A stretch of DNA of 7,337 nucleotides from contig CAMLPZ010000216.1 in NCBI GenBank assembly GCA_946482045.1, positions 1-7,337 of the forward strand, in the 5' to 3' direction. Below the pieces are notes generated by a model that was given only the letters and a program-made list of their open reading frames with translations, did no database searches and had not been told where the DNA came from. The translations under genes were made by a program, and so were the position numbers. Each line of letters opens with the position of its first letter. Position 1 is the stretch's first letter. The stretch comes from an uncultured Asticcacaulis sp. (GTDB lineage: Bacteria; Pseudomonadota; Alphaproteobacteria; Caulobacterales; Caulobacteraceae). This document shows, piece after piece, positions 1 to 5,253 of this stretch.

Positions 1-330
1 ATGCTGGATGAAGACGGGCCGGCCGCCTTCAGCATGGCGGTATGCGACATCAATCTGCCGGGCATTTCCGGCATCGAGCTGTTGCGGCGCATCCGCTCGG
101 ACACCGGCACGCGCAGCCTGCCCGTGCTGATGCTGTCTAGTTCGCGTAACGAAGACGAGATCGCGCGCTGTTACGACGCCTTCGCCAGCGGTTATATCGC
201 CAAGCCGCTGAGCGGGGAGGGATATGACCGGATGGCGAGCTGTTTCACCAGTTGCTGGCTGGAGTTGATGGAGCTGCCGGACGCGGACGCGGTGGCGCGC
301 AACCAGTCAGTCGGCGTGCCGCTTTCGTAA
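1..330 (+). CDS. Single-domain response regulator (Rcp1-like REC), 5' truncated by window edge
   Basis: This is a CheY-like receiver protein that would take a phosphoryl group from a histidine kinase in the cytoplasm. Visible REC landmarks, numbering from the first base, are the phospho-acceptor aspartate in C-D-I-N-L-P-G (residue 16), the switch Ser in L-M-L-S-S-S (residue 46) and the conserved Lys in Y-I-A-K-P-L (residue 68). In a full REC domain the acceptor Asp sits near residue 55, so roughly 35-40 residues with the acidic pocket are missing. The ATG at base 1 is therefore probably internal, and the gene starts outside the window. No DNA-binding output domain follows. The tail F-x-x-x-W-L-E-L-M-E-L-P resembles the short C-terminal extension of Rcp1-type regulators that partner with (often phytochrome-like) kinases. 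The partner is unknown. It could be the kinase at 2957-4705 or one encoded upstream of the window. Confidence 0.85.
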   Translation: MLDEDGPAAFSMAVCDINLPGISGIELLRRIRSDTGTRSLPVLMLSSSRNEDEIARCYDAFASGYIAKPLSGEGYDRMASCFTSCWLELMELPDADAVARNQSVGVPLS

Positions 331-539
331 AGTTGGGGGAATGGAATGCCCCGGCACCGCAGTACCACCCGCGCTCGGCACACGCGGCGAACGGGGGGAG
401 ACAGGACGCCCCCTCTGTGTCCGTTTGTGGGATTCTTGGTAAATTTTCACCGAAAGACGATAGGTTGTAGCTTGATATATCGCCCCGCTCATCTGGCAGG
501 TGAACAGGGTTGATATCGCGTCAATTGGCGTTGCTTATG

Positions 540-567
540 TGCCCGTGCGCGAATTCGGGCAATTTTT
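540..567 (+). terminator. Candidate intrinsic terminator upstream of the RTX promoter
   Basis: TGCCCG (540-545) pairs perfectly with CGGGCA (556-561) around a 10-base loop that itself contains the palindrome CGAATTCG. ATTTTTA follows, with five T at 563-567. A 6-bp GC-rich stem plus a short T run is a modest rho-independent terminator. It would end transcription arriving from the response regulator 210 bases upstream and insulate the sigma-54 promoter just downstream. The stem is short, so it could instead be fortuitous. Confidence 0.4.
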
Positions 568-587
568 ACGGGCCGCGGCCGCGCGTG

Positions 588-602
588 TGGCACTGTCTTT
601 GC
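588..602 (+). promoter_or_regulatory. Sigma-54 (RpoN) -24/-12 promoter for the RTX gene
   Basis: The sequence TGGCAC-N5-TTGC (588-593 and 599-602, followed by A) matches the RpoN consensus at all ten core positions. The GG at 589-590 and the GC at 601-602 are separated by exactly ten bases. Counting from the -12 C, transcription would begin near base 614 and give a leader of about 36 nt before the ATG at 650. Sigma-54 promoters need an ATPase enhancer-binding protein, usually bound 80-200 bp upstream, which here falls at about 414-534. The motif is seen directly; its use is inferred. Confidence 0.75.
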
Positions 603-649
603 AGGCAAGCGTTTCATTCGATCTGTTTCCATAACCCGCAGGGGGCCTC

Positions 650-2944
650 ATGGCTGTCATAACTGGTACCAATTCGCCCGAAAAGCTGACCGGTACGGCC
701 AATGCCGACCAGATATCCGGCCTGGACGGCAAGGATGAAATCCTGGCCGGCGGCGGCAATGACACGGTCACCGGGGGCCTGGGCAACGACGTCATCAATG
801 GCGGCGACGGCATCGATACTGCCGTCTATGCGGGCAATGTCTGGGAATACACGGTCATCCAGGACTGGCAGGGCAACTACTATGTTTCGACGGGTGATCC
901 AGGCCTGATCATCGGCACCGGCATGGATCCCAATGTCGGCGAAGGCACCGACCGGCTGACCAGCGTTGAAAAGGTTTCGTTCAACGGTGTCGTCTACAAT
1001 GTCGACGACCTGGTCCAGGCCTCCAAGCAATACGGCAAGGCGACCAACGACTATATCGTCGCGCCGACGCGCTTTTCGGAAAGCGTGCTGATCGGCCAGG
1101 GCGGTAACGACACCCTGATCGGGCAGGACGGCGTGAAGGACACGCTTTACGGCGGCGAAGGCAATGACAGCCTGGTCGGCGGCGCCGATGCCGACGTCAT
1201 GGACGGCGGGGCAGGGGTCGACACCATGCGGGGCGGCGACGGCGTCAACATCTATTATGTCGATAACCCCGACGATGTTGTGATCGATACCGGCGCGCCC
1301 CCGGTCAACAACGTCCACAACAAGCTGTCCGACCTGATCTATTCGACCGCCTCCTACAATGCCGTCGCCGGCATCGAGGTTCTCGACTTTATCGGCACGG
1401 CCAACGTCAACAGCACCGGCAACTCCGAAGCCAATACCATCAAGGGCAATGTCGGCAACAACAGCATCGATGGCGCCGGCGGGGACGATACCCTGCGCGG
1501 CCGCGAAGGCGACGACACCATCGTCGGTGGCGACGGCAATGACTGGCTGGAAGGCAACGAAGGCAACGACTGGATCGAAGGCGGCGCGGGCAATGACAGC
1601 CTGTATGCCGGTTCGGGCGTCGATACCCTGCAAGGCGGCGCCGGTGACGACGAATATTTCGGCATCTCGGCCGACGACACGGTCACCGAACTCAGCGGCG
1701 GCGGCAACGACACCGTCTGGGCGACAGGCAGCTACGACCTGGGCGCCAATATCGAAAACGCCCACGTCAACGGCTCCAGCAAGGGCACGTCCGCCGACAA
1801 CTTCATCTGGGACGACAGCGATACCGGCACGATCCAGGGGATGGACGGCAACGACTCGCTGTTCGGCGGCGCGGCACAGTATGGCGGCAACGGCCATGAC
1901 CGTCTCGATGGCGGCGCCTACATGGAAGGCGGCTCGGGCAAGGACATCTATATCGTCTATGACGGCACCGAAGTCGTGGTCGAAACCTCGGTCCACGACC
2001 GCGACCAGGTCAAGTCCTATGTCAGCTATACGCTGGGCGCCAATGTCGAGGATCTGGCGCTGCTTAATGGTGGCAACCTCAACGGCACGGGCAATGCGCT
2101 CAACAACGAAATCTTTGGCAATGAGAGCAACAACGTCCTGATGGGCCTTGACGGTTCGGACTCGCTGAACGGCCGTGGTGGCGACGACAGCCTGGCTGGT
2201 GGCTCGCGCTGGGACACTCTAGTCGGCGGCAACGGCAACGACACGCTGGATGGCGGCACCGAAAACGACCAGATGACCGGCGGCGCCGGCAATGATCTTT
2301 ACTTTGTCGATCATATCGGTGACCGCGTCCATGAGAGCGTCGGCGAAGGTATCGATACAGTGAAGTCTTCGATCGATTTCGCCCTGACGCCCAACGTTGA
2401 AAACCTGCTGCTAACGCATGGCGCGATCTCGGGCACCGGCAACGGCCTGAGCAATTCCATCGAAGGCACCAGCGGCAACAACATCCTGGCGGGTGGCCTT
2501 GGCAATGACAGCCTCTACGGCTGGGAAGGCAATGACAGCCTGGACGGCGGCGCCGACCATGACCGCCTTTCGGGCGGCAATGGGTCTGATACGCTCAAGG
2601 GCGGTTCGGGCAATGACGTGATGGGCGGCGGCGCGGGCGCCGACGACTTCATCTTCGGCAGCACGGCGACGAACGGCCACGACCATGTCGTCGACTTCGT
2701 CCATGCCGTCGATCGTCTGGTCTTCTCGGGTGCGGACTATGGCTTCGCCGCGGGCCACGGACTGCTGGCTTCGGAGTTCACCGAAGGCAGCGCGGCGGTA
2801 GGCGCGGGCGCGCAGTTCATCTGGGATGCGGCGGCCGGCAAGCTGTGGTGGGATGCGGACGGTGATGGCGCCGGCGCGGCCTTCGAGCTGGCCCTGATCA
2901 GCAATGGCGCGACGGTGACGAAGGACGATCTGTTCTTCGTGTAA
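650..2944 (+). CDS. RTX calcium-binding repeat protein, type I secreted, 764 aa
   Basis: This is probably a large extracellular or surface-associated structural/adhesive protein that folds when it binds Ca2+ outside the cell. It starts with the usual G-T-N-S-P-E-K-L-T-G-T lead-in, so the ATG at 650, preceded by AGGGGG, is well placed. There is no Sec signal peptide. Six groups of G-G-x-G-N-D-x-L nonapeptides lie at about residues 17-57, 146-199, 264-336, 394-434, 488-553 and 604-670. They are separated by beta-rich linkers, four of which share the pattern Y-x-V-D...D-x-V-x-E...D-T-V...Y-x-L-x-x-N-V-E-x-L...G-T-G-N-x-x-x-N. Residues 59-120 are a different module (Y-A-G-N-V-W-E-Y ... S-V-E-K-V-S-F) common in RTX proteins. 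The last 100 residues are a serralysin-like secretion domain ending D-L-F-F-V. No protease, lipase or nuclease domain is visible. The protein is strongly acidic and Gly/Asp/Asn-rich. Function beyond Ca-binding and secretion is unknown. Confidence 0.93.
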   Translation: MAVITGTNSPEKLTGTANADQISGLDGKDEILAGGGNDTVTGGLGNDVINGGDGIDTAVYAGNVWEYTVIQDWQGNYYVSTGDPGLIIGTGMDPNVGEGTDRLTSVEKVSFNGVVYNVDDLVQASKQYGKATNDYIVAPTRFSESVLIGQGGNDTLIGQDGVKDTLYGGEGNDSLVGGADADVMDGGAGVDTMRGGDGVNIYYVDNPDDVVIDTGAPPVNNVHNKLSDLIYSTASYNAVAGIEVLDFIGTANVNSTGNSEANTIKGNVGNNSIDGAGGDDTLRGREGDDTIVGGDGNDWLEGNEGNDWIEGGAGNDSLYAGSGVDTLQGGAGDDEYFGISADDTVTELSGGGNDTVWATGSYDLGANIENAHVNGSSKGTSADNFIWDDSDTGTIQGMDGNDSLFGGAAQYGGNGHDRLDGGAYMEGGSGKDIYIVYDGTEVVVETSVHDRDQVKSYVSYTLGANVEDLALLNGGNLNGTGNALNNEIFGNESNNVLMGLDGSDSLNGRGGDDSLAGGSRWDTLVGGNGNDTLDGGTENDQMTGGAGNDLYFVDHIGDRVHESVGEGIDTVKSSIDFALTPNVENLLLTHGAISGTGNGLSNSIEGTSGNNILAGGLGNDSLYGWEGNDSLDGGADHDRLSGGNGSDTLKGGSGNDVMGGGAGADDFIFGSTATNGHDHVVDFVHAVDRLVFSGADYGFAAGHGLLASEFTEGSAAVGAGAQFIWDAAAGKLWWDADGDGAGAAFELALISNGATVTKDDLFFV
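698..2659 (+). repeat. Six blocks of RTX nonapeptide repeats with homologous linkers
   Basis: The coding repeat blocks lie at about 698-820, 1085-1246, 1439-1657, 1829-1951, 2111-2308 and 2459-2659. Each consists of tandem G-G-x-G-x-D-x-(L/I/W/M)-x units that form parallel beta-rolls around Ca2+. Degenerate units occur (for example N-E-S-N-N-V-L and G-S-R-W-D-T-L), so not every turn may bind calcium. At DNA level the 14-mer GGCAATGACAGCCT recurs exactly at 1160, 1589, 2501 and 2528. The last two copies are 27 bp apart, one full double-nonapeptide unit minus nothing, so slippage or recombination could change the repeat number. Confidence 0.9.
2642..2941 (+). other. C-terminal type I secretion domain of the RTX protein
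   Basis: Residues 665-764 follow the last repeat block with D-D-F-I-F-G, then a hydrophobic stretch (V-V-D-F...D-R-L-V-F-S). Next comes the motif F-I-W-D-A-A-A-G-K-L-W-W-D-A-D-G-D-G and a final acidic residue pair followed by L-F-F-V. This arrangement (F-x-Y/W-D-x-x-x-G-x-L-x-x-D-x-D-G-x-G, then an Asp and several hydrophobic residues at the very end) is the established uncleaved C-terminal signal of serralysin/RTX substrates of ABC exporters. The exporter genes are not in the window. Confidence 0.8.
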
Positions 2945-2956
2945 AAACGACAGCCC

Positions 2957-4705
2957 TTACTTGCCCAGCGCGGCTTCCAATGCTTCGATGGCCACCGGCT
3001 TGACCAGGTGGACGTCGAAGCCCGCCACCCGGGCGTCACGCAAGTCCTTGTCCTGGCCCCAGCCGGTCTGAGCGATCAGCCGGACGGCCGCGAACCGGGA
3101 TTGGGCGCGTAAGGACCGGCAGACATCATAGCCGTTCATTCCGGGCAGGCCGATGTCCAGCAGAATGGCGTCGGGGCCGAAATCTTCCGCCGTGGCGATG
3201 ACGTCACGCCCGTCATGGACCATGCGGACGTCGTGGCCCAGCATCTCCAGCATCCAGCCGAGCGTCTGGGCCGAGGCGACATTGTCATCGACCACCAGCA
3301 CGCGCAGAGGCCGTGCCGCAGCGGTGGTGGCGCCCTCAACCGCCGCCGCCGCGGTATGTTCCGGCGCCACTGGCAAGCGGACTGTGAAGGTGCTGCCGTG
3401 ACCCAGGCCCTGGCTTTGCGCGGTCACCGTGCCGCCGTGCAGTTCCACCAGGTTCTTCACGAGGGTCAGGCCGATCCCTAAGCCGCCGTGAGAGCGCTCC
3501 ATCGAGCTGTCGACCTGGTTGAACATATCGAAGACGTGCGGCAGCTTGTCGGGCGCAATGCCGATTCCGGTGTCGCGCAAGGTCACGCGCAGTTCGGCGT
3601 CGTCCGCCTCGGCCATCAGCCGGATCGCGCCGCCCGGCGGGGTATATTTGGCGGCGTTGTTGATCAGGTTGGCGAAGACCTGGGCCAGCCGCGTGAAGTC
3701 GGCGTCAAGGTGAACGTCGTGATCGGGCAGGGCGGCGACGAAGGTATGCTTCGCGGCGTCGATCATCGGCTGGGCGGTCTCGATCGCGCTCTGGATCACC
3801 TCGGCGAACAGGACGCGCTCCTGGCGCAGCTCAATCGTGCCGCGCGTGATCCGCGATATGTCGATCAGGTCGTCGACCAGCCGCACCATCTGGCGCAACT
3901 GGCGGTCCATTGTGGCGTAGGCCTGATGGCGGAGGTCAGGACGATGCTCCGAGCGCGACACGACGCTGAGCGCATTGGTCAGCGGCGCCAGCGGGTTGCG
4001 CAACTCGTGCGCCAGCGTCGCCAGGAACTCGTCCTTGCGCCGGTCGGCCTCCAGCAGCCGGGCGCGGATGTCGCTGGCAGCGGCGTTGGCGGACTCCAGC
4101 GCCTGGTTGCGGGCCAGGGTCTGCACGGCCATTGCGGCGAAGTGCGTCAGCGATTGCAGGATGCGCAGGTCCTCGCCGTCGAAGCGGCGCGCGTCGTCGT
4201 GGGCGACGACCCACAGCGTCCCGACAGTCACCCCGTCGCTTTGGAACGGCACCAGCAGGGCCTCGTGCGGCGGGGCATTGAGGCTTGAGACGTAGTCATA
4301 GTAGCGCTCCATCCCGATCATCAGGATTGGCGCGTTGCGCTCCAGCACGGCGCCGCACGGGCTGAAATGGCGCGGCATGGTGCCGCCCAGGTAAGGGGCG
4401 TAATTGCCGGCCGTGGCGCGCCAGCGGAAGACGTCGTCTCGTCCATTGCCCTCAGCGATGCTGACGCCCGCCGCGCCCGCCTGGCAGAGCATGAGCGCCG
4501 TGTCCGCCAGCTTTTGCAGCACGATGTCCGGTGTCTGCGCCATGGCCTCGATCAGCGCGGTCAGGGCGGCGTTTTCGGCCTTGAAGTCGGGCGCGCGCGA
4601 CGGACGGTTCAGCAGTTCGTGGGTGGCAATGATGTCGTCGAGGGTCGTCTTGCCCGACCCGCGGGCGGCGGGTACGGGAGGCGCGACGGAATCGCTGACG
4701 ATCAT
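2957..4705 (-). CDS. Soluble hybrid histidine kinase (GAF-HisKA-HATPase-REC), 582 aa
   Basis: This is a cytoplasmic sensor kinase that would autophosphorylate and pass phosphate to its own receiver. A GAF sensory domain spans about residues 60-198 (F-S-P-C-G, P-P-H-E-A-L-L-V-P-F and G-T-L-W-V-V-A-H-D, typical of one GAF subclass in hybrid kinases). HisKA spans about 221-288 with His233 in L-A-H-E-L-R-N-P-L. The HATPase domain (about 333-446) has an N-box N-L-I-N-N-A-A-K, G1 D-T-G-I-G-I (378-383) and G2 G-G-L-G-I-G-L (407-413). The REC domain (467-582) has D473/D474, acceptor D517, T547 and K569. All catalytic residues are present and there are no membrane segments. The frame is open upstream to 4837 (TTG), but the ATG at 4705 is preceded by GCGAGG about 8-12 bases upstream, and the extra 44 residues would cover a perfect inverted repeat, so 4705 is preferred. 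The GAF ligand is unknown. Output needs a separate Hpt or regulator, or the REC acts as a phosphate sink. Confidence 0.92.
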   Translation of the reverse strand: MIVSDSVAPPVPAARGSGKTTLDDIIATHELLNRPSRAPDFKAENAALTALIEAMAQTPDIVLQKLADTALMLCQAGAAGVSIAEGNGRDDVFRWRATAGNYAPYLGGTMPRHFSPCGAVLERNAPILMIGMERYYDYVSSLNAPPHEALLVPFQSDGVTVGTLWVVAHDDARRFDGEDLRILQSLTHFAAMAVQTLARNQALESANAAASDIRARLLEADRRKDEFLATLAHELRNPLAPLTNALSVVSRSEHRPDLRHQAYATMDRQLRQMVRLVDDLIDISRITRGTIELRQERVLFAEVIQSAIETAQPMIDAAKHTFVAALPDHDVHLDADFTRLAQVFANLINNAAKYTPPGGAIRLMAEADDAELRVTLRDTGIGIAPDKLPHVFDMFNQVDSSMERSHGGLGIGLTLVKNLVELHGGTVTAQSQGLGHGSTFTVRLPVAPEHTAAAAVEGATTAAARPLRVLVVDDNVASAQTLGWMLEMLGHDVRMVHDGRDVIATAEDFGPDAILLDIGLPGMNGYDVCRSLRAQSRFAAVRLIAQTGWGQDKDLRDARVAGFDVHLVKPVAIEALEAALGK

Positions 4706-4719
4706 CTGTGCGGCCTCGC

Positions 4720-4766
4720 GGTTAAGGTTCCAGAAGTGGCATCGTCCCCTGGTTACAACCTTAACC
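4720..4766 (-). repeat. Perfect 10-bp inverted repeat in the kinase leader
   Basis: GGTTAAGGTT (4720-4729) and AACCTTAACC (4757-4766) are exact reverse complements with a 27-base spacer. The repeat lies 15 bases upstream of the kinase ATG, directly before its GCGAGG ribosome binding site. The distal arm continues into GGTTACAACC (4751-4760), itself a near palindrome. It could be a dimeric regulator operator (arm centres about 37 bp apart, 3.5 turns) or, if transcribed, a leader hairpin next to the ribosome binding site. Confidence 0.5.
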
Positions 4767-4930
4767 AAAAAGATGGGCGGCGTATATGCGATTCTTGTGC
4801 GCCGGCTTATGCCGGATCGCGGCGCAACACGCGGCAAGCATGCCGTGAGATGTCCCGTCAGCGATTGGCAAGAAAATTACGATGTATGTCAATTACGCCA
4901 AGGCGGCCGTGTGCTAAGGTCAAAGGACCA

Positions 4931-4975
4931 AGCGATATTTTGGCGAAAAGCGCTGACACTTTTCGTCATATCGCT
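4931..4975 (+). other. 17-bp bulged stem-loop upstream of the small gene
   Basis: AGCGATAT (4931-4938) pairs with ATATCGCT (4968-4975), and GGCGAAAAG (4942-4950) pairs with CTTTTCGTC (4959-4967). This gives 16 Watson-Crick pairs and one G-U pair, interrupted only by a TTT bulge (4939-4941) and closed by an 8-base loop CGCTGACA. It ends 32 bases before the ATG at 5008. No U-tract follows, so it is not a terminator. It could be a 5'-leader structure or a DNA operator. The G-U pair and one-sided bulge favour an RNA of the + strand over a protein-binding palindrome, but weakly. Confidence 0.5.
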
Positions 4976-5007
4976 CTTGAACGGCTTAAATCCCGAGGAA
5001 TGACACC

Positions 5008-5145
5008 ATGTTCGCATTGATCCTGCGCGTCCTTCGACTAATCGTTGCCGGCGTGCGCGAAGCGTCGGAAGTTTACGTCCGCCGCACCTATAACGGCCCC
5101 TGGACGCGATGCTCCGCCGATACGCGACAGGAGCCGGGCTGCTGA
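5008..5145 (+). CDS. Candidate small protein, 45 aa, unknown function
   Basis: I do not recognise this product. It runs from ATG at 5008 to TGA at 5143-5145. GAGGA at 4995-4999, eight bases before the ATG, is a well-spaced ribosome binding site. About three quarters of the codons end in G or C, in keeping with the neighbours. Residues 1-20 (M-F-A-L-I-L-R-V-L-R-L-I-V-A-G-V-R-E-A-S) form a hydrophobic/amphipathic helix with Arg at 7 and 10, which could be membrane-associating. The second half (E-V-Y-V-R-R-T-Y-N-G-P-W-T-R-C, ending in Cys) is basic and more polar. It is a monocistronic unit: a stem-loop lies upstream and a strong terminator 76 bases downstream. The alternative is that the transcript is a non-coding RNA of about 250-320 nt in which this frame is open by chance. 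Confidence 0.55.
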   Translation: MFALILRVLRLIVAGVREASEVYVRRTYNGPWTRCSADTRQEPGC

Positions 5146-5221
5146 AGGAGCCAAACACTTAGACAGCCGGCCTCTCAAGGGCGTCGTGGGGATGGCATTC
5201 GACCCGCATTGGACCGTGTTG

Positions 5222-5250
5222 GCCGGGCGCGGCAAACGCGCCCGGCTTTT
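5222..5250 (+). terminator. Strong intrinsic terminator after the small gene
   Basis: GCCGGGCGCG (5222-5231) and CGCGCCCGGC (5237-5246) form a perfect 10-bp GC stem with a GCAAA loop, followed directly by TTTT (5247-5250). Orientation suits the rightward 45-codon gene. Read leftward, it lies 7 bases past the stop of the secreted-protein gene, and the hairpin would be followed by CAACACGG, with no U-tract, so it is a poor terminator in that direction. It may still stabilise that mRNA's 3' end. Confidence 0.88.
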
Positions 5251-5253
5251 GGC

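Larger units (their letters stand above)
331..649. other. Intergenic regulatory region between response regulator and RTX gene
   Basis: These 319 bases hold no convincing gene. In order, they contain G-rich/C-rich stretches at 335-352 and 393-413 that could pair weakly but lack a U-tract, then two similar motifs, TTGATATATCGC (472-483) and TTGATATCGC (510-519). After these come a candidate terminator (540-567), a perfect palindrome GGCCGCGGCC (571-580), a sigma-54 promoter (588-602) and a purine-rich ribosome binding site AGGGGG at 640-645, four bases before the RTX start codon. The order fits one transcript ending and a new, activator-dependent one beginning. The role of the TTGATAT motifs is inference. 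Confidence 0.6.
4706..5007. other. Divergent regulatory region, hairpin-rich
   Basis: These 302 bases separate the kinase start (leftward) from the 45-codon gene (rightward). From left they hold a 10-bp inverted repeat (4720-4766) and small perfect hairpins CCGGC-TTAT-GCCGG (4802-4815) and CGGCA-AGCA-TGCCG (4832-4845). Next are a direct repeat AATTACG (4875-4881 and 4891-4897, 16 bp apart), a mini hairpin GGTC-AAAG-GACC (4918-4929) and a 17-bp stem-loop (4931-4975). A -35-like TTGGCA lies at 4865-4870, but no good -10 sits at the right distance. I see no protein-coding gene here and no confident promoter on either strand. Confidence 0.5.

Noticed and set aside
614..1996. 460-codon open frame on the minus strand opposite the RTX gene, rich in Val, Ala, Asp and Ile
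   Set aside because: It mirrors the Gly-Gly-Asn-Asp codons of the RTX repeats, shows no domain, and spans the promoter region; a long antisense frame is expected in GC-rich repetitive coding DNA.
698..2659. Regularly repeated sequence resembling a CRISPR or satellite array
   Set aside because: The repeats are in frame, degenerate, and translate into RTX nonapeptides; there are no constant repeats with unique spacers.
4112..4528. Bilin-binding (phytochrome-like) GAF domain in the kinase
   Set aside because: The Cys present is in F-S-P-C-G, a common non-chromophore GAF motif; the C-H pair of bilin-binding GAF domains is absent.
4720..4766. Full CtrA binding site
   Set aside because: TTAACC half sites occur, but TTAA-N7-TTAA spacing does not exist here.
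4706..4837. N-terminal extension of the hybrid kinase from TTG 4837
   Set aside because: The 44 extra residues look unlike a kinase N-terminus, no ribosome binding site is evident, and the stretch holds a perfect inverted repeat; ATG 4705 has a suitable ribosome binding site.
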